Origin: Oscillospiraceae bacterium
GTDB taxonomy: Bacteria > Bacillota > Clostridia > Oscillospirales > Oscillospiraceae
Length of the DNA: 64,000 nt
Assembly: GCA_015067545.1 (NCBI GenBank)
Contig: SVMG01000001.1
Location: forward strand, 186,001 to 250,000
Direction: 5' to 3'
A program made the translations under genes and the position numbers. Below, in pieces: positions 8,613 through 16,820 of the stretch; position 1 is the stretch's first letter, and each line of letters starts with the position of its first letter. Below the pieces are notes generated by a model. The model did not search any database and had not been told where the DNA came from. It worked only from the letters and a program-made list of their open reading frames with translations.

Positions 8613-10323
8613 CCGCATCACCCGCTTCCTGTACCTGCCGCACGGCAAAGCTGGCATTTTGTCTGGTGTCAGCAGCCTTGATAAATGCCAAAAGCCCCCA
8701 CGCGCCGATCATACTGGAGCCGCCGTTGGATACAAAGGGGAATGTCACACCGGTCAGCGGCAGTACATCCACTGTTCCCAGCACATTAAAGATCGTCTGC
8801 ACCAGCAAGATCCCCGCTGCTGTACACGAACCGATGGTATAGAAGCTGCTGCGGCCGATGCCTGCCATACGCAGGGAAAACAACCCCAGTGCAATGATGC
8901 AAACTACCATCATCACGGCGATCATAATACCCCATTCCTCCGAAATGGTGGCAAAGACCACATCGGAATCCGCAGCAAAGATGCGGCTCATCATGCCGTT
9001 GCCTGCACCAAGACCAAACAGACCGCCGGAGGCAAGGCACATCAGCGATCTTGTCTGCTGATAGCCTGCACCAAATGGATCATCCCAAATATGCCGCCAG
9101 CTGGCAAACCGGCGCAGAGCATGGGGTGCGATTTTCAGCACCAGCACACCGGCAAAGCCAAGGGATGTGCAGGCCAGTGCCACCGTACCGATGCTGCCGG
9201 AGCGCAAATACGCAATGAGCAAAAAGGCCACAAAGAAGATCAGCGCCGTGCCAAAATCGTTCATTACGGCAAGGCACAGGCATATGGCAATGGTATATCC
9301 AATGAACAGGATCAAATTCCGCTTGTTCAGAATGCGGTCCATGGTGGATGCGCCCATAAACACAAAGCAGACCTTGCTTAATTCCGAGGGCTGGATGGAC
9401 ATGCCTCCGATCAGAAGCCAGTTTTTTGCGCCATGATAAGACTTACCGAATACCAATGTGATCAGCAGCAGGCCGACGCCCACTGCGCCTGCAATATAGC
9501 GCATCTTCTTGGCTCGCTCCAAGTCCCGTAAAGCCCAACCCATGGACAAAAACAGCACAAGACCCAGGATCATGGCGATCAGCTGTTTGGACATTTCAGC
9601 AGGCTTCACCGCCGCGATAGCGGCCATACCCACGGTGCACATCAAAAATGCCAGTATTTCCACCTCAAACGAGGGTTTTTTTATACACAGATAAAAGATA
9701 AGCAAAAGCCACTGGGCGATCAGGATCCCGGAGAATCCGGCAACGATCTGGCCGGCATACTCACCGCCGCATTGCATCAGATAGCTGATGCCAAAAAGCA
9801 CCTGCAGCAGTGACAGCAGCAGTAAGTTGGCGAGACTGTCGATGGGCATCGCCGCCTGGGTACGCAGCTGGGCAAGACGGCCCTCCTGCCGCTTGTTCAT
9901 AGGCAGTATCTTCATGTTTACGCCCCCGATGGTGATCACATCGGTTTCATCGATGGGTTTGATCTGCACGCGGCGGCCATTAACAAGCACGCCGTTTTTT
10001 GAGCCTGCGTCCGCGATCGTCCAGCTTCCGTCATCGTAGCGGGTCAGGACTGCATGGCTTTTTGAGATCGTGGGCACATCCACCACCACATCGCTGCGCC
10101 TGTGGCGTCCGATAACATTTTCCCAATGGGTAATAGGCAGCTTCCTTCCGTCCTCCAGGCAAAGCCACGCCCAGATCTCCGGCTCACGGCGAAATGTCAG
10201 CAGGGGCTTGATGCACCGAAACAGCAGCAACGCCATCAGCGCAGGCGCAAGATAGCGCAAAATGGCCTGATAAACCTGAACATAGGTCTCATCAGCCTGG
10301 TACAATGCTGCTAGCCAATCCAT
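8605..10323 (-). CDS. FHA-domain / FtsW-RodA-SpoVE fusion protein
   Basis: N-terminal TM then FHA motif VIGRHRRSDVVVDVPTISKSHAVLTR...SKNGVLVNGRRV; SEDS region with GMSIQPSELSKVCFVFM. Confidence 0.92.
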   Translation of the reverse strand: MDWLAALYQADETYVQVYQAILRYLAPALMALLLFRCIKPLLTFRREPEIWAWLCLEDGRKLPITHWENVIGRHRRSDVVVDVPTISKSHAVLTRYDDGSWTIADAGSKNGVLVNGRRVQIKPIDETDVITIGGVNMKILPMNKRQEGRLAQLRTQAAMPIDSLANLLLLSLLQVLFGISYLMQCGGEYAGQIVAGFSGILIAQWLLLIFYLCIKKPSFEVEILAFLMCTVGMAAIAAVKPAEMSKQLIAMILGLVLFLSMGWALRDLERAKKMRYIAGAVGVGLLLITLVFGKSYHGAKNWLLIGGMSIQPSELSKVCFVFMGASTMDRILNKRNLILFIGYTIAICLCLAVMNDFGTALIFFVAFLLIAYLRSGSIGTVALACTSLGFAGVLVLKIAPHALRRFASWRHIWDDPFGAGYQQTRSLMCLASGGLFGLGAGNGMMSRIFAADSDVVFATISEEWGIMIAVMMVVCIIALGLFSLRMAGIGRSSFYTIGSCTAAGILLVQTIFNVLGTVDVLPLTGVTFPFVSNGGSSMIGAWGLLAFIKAADTRQNASFAVRQVQEAGDADE

Positions 10324-10416
10324 TTGCGCCACCTCCTTTTCTGATAGGATACCACAATTGCCCGAAAAATGCAATTGTCGTTTGCTTTCAGCCGGAAATG
10401 TGCTATGATAAAAACA

Positions 10417-10438
10417 CTCCCACGAAAAATCGTGGGAG
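10417..10438 (-). terminator. Terminator between the lipoprotein gene and the FHA-FtsW gene
   Basis: CTCCCACGA-N4-TCGTGGGAG followed on minus strand by TGTTTTTATC. Confidence 0.8.
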
Positions 10439-10444
10439 CAAACC

Positions 10445-10936
10445 TCAGCCCTCAGCCAGGGCAACGGATTCCAGTATTTCTTTCCAATCGGCGGCGCAGT
10501 CCCCTGCGTCCTCTGCCATAGCCATGACGCTTACACAGTAGTGGAAGCTGCCGTCGTCCAACACAAGCACACGACCCACATGATCCCCTGCTTCTCCAGC
10601 TGCAGACCAGGCGCACTCATAGCAATCCACGCCACAGCGATCTGTTTGCAGCAGCTCCAGCTCTTCCCGGGGAAACCCAGTGAGAGTCTGTAATGTATTG
10701 CTAAGATTTCCGGAGGGCATGACCTCCACCATGATGTCGTAAGCACCGCAGAAGTACAGTGTGCCGGAAGATCCCTGCATGGCCGGTGTGGCCGCTTCCT
10801 CCGGCAAGTCAACCAAAAGTGTTGCAGGCTGAGCAATGGCCTGTACATCGTTCAGGTCGTCCACCGTTTCAAAGGTTTGCATGGAGCATCCGCTGAAGAG
10901 CACCATTGCGATTAGAAATACCCAAATTTTTCTCAT
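10445..10936 (-). CDS. Putative lipoprotein, function unknown
   Basis: MRKIWVFLIAMVLFSGCSM lipobox; TTP-like soluble remainder unrecognised. Confidence 0.75.
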   Translation of the reverse strand: MRKIWVFLIAMVLFSGCSMQTFETVDDLNDVQAIAQPATLLVDLPEEAATPAMQGSSGTLYFCGAYDIMVEVMPSGNLSNTLQTLTGFPREELELLQTDRCGVDCYECAWSAAGEAGDHVGRVLVLDDGSFHYCVSVMAMAEDAGDCAADWKEILESVALAEG

Positions 10937-10963
10937 CGAACTACCTCCCGAAAGGATCTAAAT

Positions 10964-11236
10964 ATGAAATATCTTCTTGTTTATCTCGTTATAGTCAATG
11001 CAGCAGGCTTTCTTTTTATGCTGATCGATAAAAGAAAGGCACAAAAGAATCTTTGGAGAATTCCCGAACGGACATTGATGGGAGCTGCCGTAGCAGGCGG
11101 CAGCCTGGGTGTACTGCTGGGGATGCACACATTTCGGCATAAGACCAAGCACTTGAAATTTACCATTGGCGTTCCGGTGATTTTGGCAGTGCAGGTTCTG
11201 ATAGCTGTATTTACACTTGTGTATATGCAAAAATGA
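10964..11236 (+). CDS. DUF1294-family small membrane protein
   Basis: MLIDKRKAQKNLWRIPERTLMGAAVAGGSLGVLLGMHTFRHKTKH matches the DUF1294 pattern. Confidence 0.85.
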   Translation: MKYLLVYLVIVNAAGFLFMLIDKRKAQKNLWRIPERTLMGAAVAGGSLGVLLGMHTFRHKTKHLKFTIGVPVILAVQVLIAVFTLVYMQK

Positions 11237-11258
11237 CCGGGACAACCCGGTCATTTTT
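11229..11258. terminator. Bidirectional terminator
   Basis: AAAAATGACCGGG-N4-CCCGGTCATTTTT between convergent genes. Confidence 0.85.
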
Positions 11259-11259
11259 A

Positions 11260-12828
11260 TTATAGATTTTCCAGAAGAGATTCAGCCGCCATAATGCCGT
11301 CAATGGCGGCGGACATGATTCCGCCGGCATAGCCTGCACCCTCTCCTGCCGGATACAGTCCTCTCATAGACGACTGGTGGTCTTCACCTCGCAGGATTCG
11401 CACGGGGGAAGAGCTCCGGGTCTCCGGGGCGGTGAGTACCGCTTCCGGCGCTGCAAAGCCCTTGAGGTTTTGCTCCATTTGCGGCAGTGCTTCGGCAAGT
11501 GCTCTTGTGATCTTCACCGGCAGAACCCGGTGCAGATCCGTCCATACCACACCGGGCTTGTAGCTGGGCTCAACGCCCACTGAGCCAGTGCTCGCCTTGC
11601 ATGCGAGGAAATCTCCCACAGTTTGCGCAGGTGCTTTATAGCAGCCGGTGTGATCAAAAGCCTTCTTTTCCAGTTCCTCCTGCCACAGCATGCCGCCCAG
11701 CACGCCCTCATAGGGAAAATCTGTCGGGTTCAGGCTGACGAGAACTGCCGCATTGGCATTAACGCCATCCCGGTCAGCGTTGCTCATGCCATTGGTTACG
11801 ATCTTGCCCTGCTCAGAAGTAGCGGCAACCACATGGCCTCCGGGACACATGCAAAAGGTATAAACCGTTTCATTTTCCAAATGCCGCACCAGCTTATAGT
11901 CAGCAGGCGGCAACGGAAGATCGTCTGCACCGTACTGCGCCTTGTCGATGACCGACTGCAGCTGCTCGATGCGCACGCCCATGGCAAAGGGTTTCGCTTC
12001 CATAGGGACATCCATTTCATGGAGCATACGGAAGGTATCTCGTGCACTGTGACCGATGGCAAGTATCACACGATCGCAATCAATGTCCCCTTGATTCGTC
12101 TTTAGGCCCGTTATTGCACCGTTTTCCGACAAAATGCCGGTCACCTGCGTTTGGAAACGCACTTCCCCACCCAGGGAAATGATCCGTTTGCGCAGATTCT
12201 GCACAACTGTCAGCAGAACATCCGTGCCAACATGGGGCTTGGCATCGTAAAGGATATCTTCCCGGGCTCCGGCCTTTACAAACTGCTGTAAGATCCAGCC
12301 GATCCGGGGATTATTGACGCCGGTGTTCAGCTTTCCGTCGGAAAAAGTACCTGCGCCACCCTCTCCGAACTGCACATTGCTGATTTCATCCAACTCACCG
12401 GTCTCGAAAAAGCGCTGTACCTTTTCATGTCGGGTCTGAGCATCCTCGCCCCGTTCCAGGATGATGGGCTTTAACCCTGCCATAGCCAAAATGAGTCCTG
12501 CAAACATTCCCGCAGGGCCAAAGCCCACGATCACAGGCCGTTTCTGCGACTGATAGACCCCTTTGGGCGGCTTATAGAAGCAAACCGGTGCGATCGCCGC
12601 CTTTTTGCAGCCGCTGGCTTTGAGGATCTTATGTTCACTGCCATCCACTGCCACATCCACAGTATAAATGATGCGCACATCCGGCTTTTTCCGGGCATCG
12701 ATAGAGCGGCGGATCAGAGAAAGGCCGCGTATCTTTGAAGCTGAGATGCGAAGCGCTCTTGCCGCTTCGTAAATCAGTTGATTTTCGTCATGCTCCGGTG
12801 GTAAAGATATATCCCGGATCCGAATCAT
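11260..12828 (-). CDS. FAD-dependent dehydrogenase (COG2509-like)
   Basis: VIVGFGPAGMFAGLILA dinucleotide fold; FGEGGAGTFSDGKLNT; C-terminal YPAGEGAGYAGGIMSAAIDG. Confidence 0.9.
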   Translation of the reverse strand: MIRIRDISLPPEHDENQLIYEAARALRISASKIRGLSLIRRSIDARKKPDVRIIYTVDVAVDGSEHKILKASGCKKAAIAPVCFYKPPKGVYQSQKRPVIVGFGPAGMFAGLILAMAGLKPIILERGEDAQTRHEKVQRFFETGELDEISNVQFGEGGAGTFSDGKLNTGVNNPRIGWILQQFVKAGAREDILYDAKPHVGTDVLLTVVQNLRKRIISLGGEVRFQTQVTGILSENGAITGLKTNQGDIDCDRVILAIGHSARDTFRMLHEMDVPMEAKPFAMGVRIEQLQSVIDKAQYGADDLPLPPADYKLVRHLENETVYTFCMCPGGHVVAATSEQGKIVTNGMSNADRDGVNANAAVLVSLNPTDFPYEGVLGGMLWQEELEKKAFDHTGCYKAPAQTVGDFLACKASTGSVGVEPSYKPGVVWTDLHRVLPVKITRALAEALPQMEQNLKGFAAPEAVLTAPETRSSSPVRILRGEDHQSSMRGLYPAGEGAGYAGGIMSAAIDGIMAAESLLENL

Positions 12829-14038
12829 ACTTTCTACCTCCTGCGCAGTTGCCGGCCAATAGTCCGGAGCTCCACGCCCATTGTAAATTATACCCACCGC
12901 AGTCACCATCGATATCCAGTACCTCACCGCAGGCATACAGCCCGGGCACCAGCTTACTTTCCATGGTGGTGTCATTGAATTCATCCGTAACCACACCGCC
13001 TGCTGTGACCTGGGCATGCTCCATGCCTAAAGGCTCGGTTATGGAAATTTCCAAAGCCTTCGCAGTATTAACTGCCTGCATCAGCTCATCAGGGCGAAGA
13101 TCGGCAATTTTTATACCATTGCGGATCCCGGCGGTCTGTGTTACAACACGGCCCAGGCGGTTATGCAAAACGCCTGTAAAGAGTTCATCGGTGAGAAGCT
13201 CTGTTTCGCAGCGCAGCTTAAGATGGTCAAAAATTTGCTGTGTATCCAGCTCCGGCAGCAGATCCAGCTTGCAGATCCACTCCCCTTTTTTCTGGCATAC
13301 ATCCCGGGAGACTTCAAAGATCACCGGGCCGGATAGGCCGTATTCGGTAAACTGCAGTTCTCCGGTGCTTTCAGAGTATAGATTGCCGTCATGGTAAACA
13401 GCAGCATGGCAATTGGCACGGACTCCCTTCAGCGCAGCACAGGCACGCCAATCGCTTTTCAGCTGCACCAAGGCTGGACGGAGCTTTGTAACCTTATGAC
13501 CGAAGCTGCGCAGCAGCTGATAGCCGGACATACTGCCACCCAGCTTTGTTCCCGCAAGGCCGCCGCAGGCAATGATCAGTTTGTCGCACGCATACCCTTC
13601 GCCGTTTCCTTCCACAAAGAAGCCAGCATCCGTCCTGCGCACCTTTGTGACCTCAAAACCGGTCATAAGCGTGATATTTTCTTTATTTAGGGCAAAACGC
13701 AGGACATCCACAACGGAATTTGCCTGGTCGGAGTAGGGATAGATCCGACCGGATTCCTCCATAATCATATAAAGCCCCAGCCTTGAAAACCAAAACATGG
13801 TCTCCGATACATCGAAAATCTGCAGGGCCTTTTTGGCAAATTCCGGAGCATCTCCGTGATACAGCTCGCCGCAGGCTTTCATATTGGACAGATTGCACCG
13901 GCCGTTGCCGGTGGCCTGCAATTTGCGGCCAACACGCGCCTGCCGTTCAAACAAAAGCACCTGCACATTTTCCGTTTTTGCCGCCGCCAAGGCTGCCGCC
14001 ATGCCGGATGCCCCCGCGCCAATGATACCGATTACCAT
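12788..14038 (-). CDS. HI0933/YhiN-like NAD(P)/FAD-dependent oxidoreductase
   Basis: MVIGIIGAGASGMAAALAAAK; GNGRCNLSN; VTAGGVVTDEFNDTTMESK; LYACGEVLDIDGDCGGYNLQWAWSSG. Confidence 0.92.
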   Translation of the reverse strand: MVIGIIGAGASGMAAALAAAKTENVQVLLFERQARVGRKLQATGNGRCNLSNMKACGELYHGDAPEFAKKALQIFDVSETMFWFSRLGLYMIMEESGRIYPYSDQANSVVDVLRFALNKENITLMTGFEVTKVRRTDAGFFVEGNGEGYACDKLIIACGGLAGTKLGGSMSGYQLLRSFGHKVTKLRPALVQLKSDWRACAALKGVRANCHAAVYHDGNLYSESTGELQFTEYGLSGPVIFEVSRDVCQKKGEWICKLDLLPELDTQQIFDHLKLRCETELLTDELFTGVLHNRLGRVVTQTAGIRNGIKIADLRPDELMQAVNTAKALEISITEPLGMEHAQVTAGGVVTDEFNDTTMESKLVPGLYACGEVLDIDGDCGGYNLQWAWSSGLLAGNCAGGRKYDSDPGYIFTTGA

Positions 14039-14145
14039 GGAATCACCTCTTTCTTTTCCCATTGTAGCAGACAAAGTGCCGCCGCACAAGTAAAACTTCC
14101 CTTGCAATCAGAAAAAGGTATGCTATAATAGAGATCGGTGATAAA

Positions 14146-14931
14146 ATGAACCGTGAAAATATCGAAAAAATCGCCCAAAGTGCGGACGACAGAATGCTTC
14201 TGGCCAAGCTATGGGACAGAATAAACACAGGTGTCAACCGCAACATACCGACCCACACCTGTTTTTTGTCTCCAAGAGAGCTGGAAATGTGCCGATACTT
14301 GTTTGGGGAACTGCCGGGACTTATTTCGTTCGGCGGCTATGATGATGCCGAACGGAAAATATTGTGCTACCTGCCGGAGTATTTGGAGCAAGACACTTTC
14401 ATGGCGAACGACTCCCCCATTGCCTGCCTTCGTGCAACCTTTTATGAAGGTGACACACCAACGCACCGGGATTTTCTTGGCTCTCTGATGGGCTGCGGCA
14501 TCGCCCGGGAAACAGTGGGCGACATCTGCGTCGGCAAGGGACAATGCGATTTCTTTGTAACCGGGGAAATTGCGCCTTATCTTCTTCAGAATTTCACCAA
14601 TGCAGGACGGACAAAATTCCGTTTGACACCGATTCCGTTGGCTGAAGCATCCATCCCCCAGCCGGAGGTAAAGATCATCCGGGATACCCTGGCATCTTTG
14701 CGGCTGGACGGCGTGGTGTCTTCGGGATTTCGCATCAGCAGGGCTCTGGCTTCCCAGGCGATCGGTGCAGGGAAGGTAGCCGTTGACGGTCTGCCCTGCG
14801 ACAAGCCGGACAAAGCGGTAACGGAAGGCTGCAAAATTTCCCTGCGTGGAAGCGGAAAGATCAAATTGGAAAAGGTAAACGGTCAAACAAAAAAGGGTCG
14901 AATCTCGGTGGAGATCCACCGCTATATGTGA
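14146..14931 (+). CDS. ylmH: YlmH-like S4-domain RNA-binding protein
   Basis: THRDFLGSLMGCGIARETVGDICV; C-terminal S4 domain with SSGFRISRALASQAIGAGKVAVDG. Confidence 0.88.
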   Translation: MNRENIEKIAQSADDRMLLAKLWDRINTGVNRNIPTHTCFLSPRELEMCRYLFGELPGLISFGGYDDAERKILCYLPEYLEQDTFMANDSPIACLRATFYEGDTPTHRDFLGSLMGCGIARETVGDICVGKGQCDFFVTGEIAPYLLQNFTNAGRTKFRLTPIPLAEASIPQPEVKIIRDTLASLRLDGVVSSGFRISRALASQAIGAGKVAVDGLPCDKPDKAVTEGCKISLRGSGKIKLEKVNGQTKKGRISVEIHRYM

Positions 14932-14940
14932 GGTAAAACT

Positions 14941-15147
14941 ATGAAAATGGATGAAGTGATCGCGCGGATCAACGAATTGGCTCATAAGGCAAAGAATGGC
15001 GGCTTGACGGATGAAGAAATCGCCGAGCGTGACAAGCTGCGCAGAATCTACATTGATTCTGTAAAGGCAAATCTGGTCGGCCAGCTGGAAAATACCTACA
15101 TTGTGCGCCCCGATGGCACAAAAACCAAGGTAACAAGAAAAGATTAA
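14941..15147 (+). CDS. DUF896 (YnzC-like) protein
   Basis: ARINELAHKAKNGGLTDEEIAERDKLRRIYIDSVKANLVGQLENTYIV. Confidence 0.92.
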   Translation: MKMDEVIARINELAHKAKNGGLTDEEIAERDKLRRIYIDSVKANLVGQLENTYIVRPDGTKTKVTRKD

Positions 15148-15152
15148 AAAAT

Positions 15153-15178
15153 CGCCCTGCTGATGCAGGGCGTTTTTT
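15153..15178 (+). terminator. Terminator after the DUF896 gene
   Basis: CGCCCTG-N6-CAGGGCG then TTTTTT. Confidence 0.9.
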
Positions 15179-15181
15179 ATG

Positions 15182-15210
15182 GAATGAAGGCTAAATTTGC
15201 GCGCATACTA
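15182..15210 (+). promoter_or_regulatory. Candidate sigma-G/F forespore promoter of spoVAD
   Basis: GAATG-N17-CATACTA, 27 nt upstream of spoVAD start. Confidence 0.5.
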
Positions 15211-15236
15211 CCAAAAAGCAAGAAAGAAGGGTCAGT

Positions 15237-16256
15237 ATGGCGCAGAATAAGCGAGGAAAACAGAGCTTCGTGCTCCCACAAATGCCGGTGATCACTGCCT
15301 GGGCCAGCGTTGCGGGCAAGAAAGAAAGCGAAGGTCCGTTGGCGCAGACCTTTGATGTTGTCTCACAAGACACATATTTCGGTCAGAAAACCTGGGAGCA
15401 GGCAGAAAAGCAGATGCAAAAACTGGCCATGGACAAATTACTTGAAAAAGCGGGGCTCAGCCCCAGGCAGGTCGGACTTGTGTTTTCCGGCGATCTGCTC
15501 AATCAATGTATCGGCTCGTCTTTTACTCTGCGCAATACCGGCATTCCTCATCTTGGCTTGTACGGTGCGTGCTCTACAATGGCAGAAAGCCTTTTGGCGG
15601 CGTCCATGGCCGTGTGTGGCGGTTTTGCGGACCGGGTGGTGGCCATGACCTCCTCTCATTTTGCATCCTCCGAAAGGCAGTACCGCTTCCCTCTCGGCTA
15701 CGGCGGCCAGCGTACTCCCACCGCCCAATGGACGGTTACAGGCTCGGGTGCGGCACTTGTGTGCTCCGCAGGGGTCGGCCCGCGGATCGACAGCTGCACC
15801 ATCGGTACGGTCACAGATCTTGGGATCAAGGATGCCAACAACATGGGTGCTGCAATGGCACCGGCAGCTTTGGCTACCATCAAGGCGCATTTTGAGGATA
15901 TGCATCGCACACCCGAGGATTTTGATCTGATCGTCACGGGAGACCTGGGGCAGCTGGGCAAGGAGGTGCTGATGGAGCTGGCACGGCGTGACGGCATCTA
16001 TCTTGGAGGTCGCATTGCTGACTGCGGAACGCTGGTATTCGACACCTCCACGCAGGACGTCCATTCCGGCGGCTCCGGCTGTGGGTGCAGTGCCATCACC
16101 CTTTGCGGTGAGCTTCTTGGTAAATTGCACAGTGGCAAGCTAAAGCACATTCTGTTCTGCGGCACCGGCGCGTTGCTTTCCCCCACATCCACCCAGCAGG
16201 GCCTGCCGATTCCCGGTGTCTGCCACGCAGTTTCCATCAAGGGAGGACAAAATTGA
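15237..16256 (+). CDS. spoVAD: Stage V sporulation protein AD
   Basis: Thiolase-like SpoVAD: LNQCIGSSFTLRNTGIPHLGLYGACSTMAESL, HFASSERQYRFPLGYGGQRTPTAQWTVTGSGA. Confidence 0.96.
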   Translation: MAQNKRGKQSFVLPQMPVITAWASVAGKKESEGPLAQTFDVVSQDTYFGQKTWEQAEKQMQKLAMDKLLEKAGLSPRQVGLVFSGDLLNQCIGSSFTLRNTGIPHLGLYGACSTMAESLLAASMAVCGGFADRVVAMTSSHFASSERQYRFPLGYGGQRTPTAQWTVTGSGAALVCSAGVGPRIDSCTIGTVTDLGIKDANNMGAAMAPAALATIKAHFEDMHRTPEDFDLIVTGDLGQLGKEVLMELARRDGIYLGGRIADCGTLVFDTSTQDVHSGGSGCGCSAITLCGELLGKLHSGKLKHILFCGTGALLSPTSTQQGLPIPGVCHAVSIKGGQN

Positions 16257-16257
16257 T

Positions 16258-16614
16258 ATGGACTATATAAAAGCATTCCTTGTGGGCGGCTTTTTCTGCC
16301 TGATCGGACAGCTTCTGATCGACAAAACAAAGCTCACACCCGCCCGGATCCTCGTCAGCTATGTGGTTTGTGGCGTATTTCTGACGGCTATTGGCATTTA
16401 TGAGCCACTGGTGGAATTTGCCGGTGCAGGTGCGACTGTGCCGCTGACCGGATTTGGCTACTGCCTTGCAAACGGTGTAAAGGAAGCTGTGGAGACAGAT
16501 GGCCTTCTCGGTGTCTTTACCGGCGGACTGAAATCCACCGCAGGAGGCATCACTGCGGCCATCGTATTCGGACTTATCGTAAGTCTGATATTCAAGGCAA
16601 AGGATAAAGCATAA
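16258..16614 (+). CDS. spoVAE: Stage V sporulation protein AE
   Basis: MDYIKAFLVGGFFCLIGQLLIDKTKLTPARILVSYV...GFTGGLKSTAGGITAA-type SpoVAE sequence; RBS GGGAGG. Confidence 0.93.
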   Translation: MDYIKAFLVGGFFCLIGQLLIDKTKLTPARILVSYVVCGVFLTAIGIYEPLVEFAGAGATVPLTGFGYCLANGVKEAVETDGLLGVFTGGLKSTAGGITAAIVFGLIVSLIFKAKDKA

Positions 16615-16676
16615 ATATTGGGGTACACTACTCTTGCGGTAAATCCGCAGTACAGATAAAATTGGAGGAAACAACA

Positions 16677-16781
16677 ATGAATAACAAGCAGAATCAGCAG
16701 AATAACCAGAATCAGAATAATCAGTACCAGAACAACCAGAATCAGCAGAGCAAGAATCAGCAGAATCAGAACAACCGCTAA
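16677..16781 (+). CDS. 34-aa Asn/Gln-rich peptide, missed by the ORF track
   Basis: MNNKQNQQNNQNQNNQYQNNQNQQSKNQQNQNNR; GGAGG RBS 8 nt upstream of ATG; TAA then terminator. Confidence 0.75.
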   Translation: MNNKQNQQNNQNQNNQYQNNQNQQSKNQQNQNNR

Positions 16782-16789
16782 ATGGCTAT

Positions 16790-16815
16790 GGCCTGTTGCA
16801 AAAAAGCAACAGGCC
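16790..16815. terminator. Terminator after the Asn/Gln-rich peptide (bidirectional with addA)
   Basis: GGCCTGTTGC-N6-GCAACAGGCC then ATTATTTAT. Confidence 0.85.
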
Positions 16816-16820
16816 ATTAT

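Noticed and set aside
16458-16817. Minus-strand hydrophobic ORF (LILLILALLILVVLVLIILILVILLILLVI)
   Set aside because: Antisense image of the Asn/Gln-rich peptide and spoVAE; it includes the terminator and has no RBS context.
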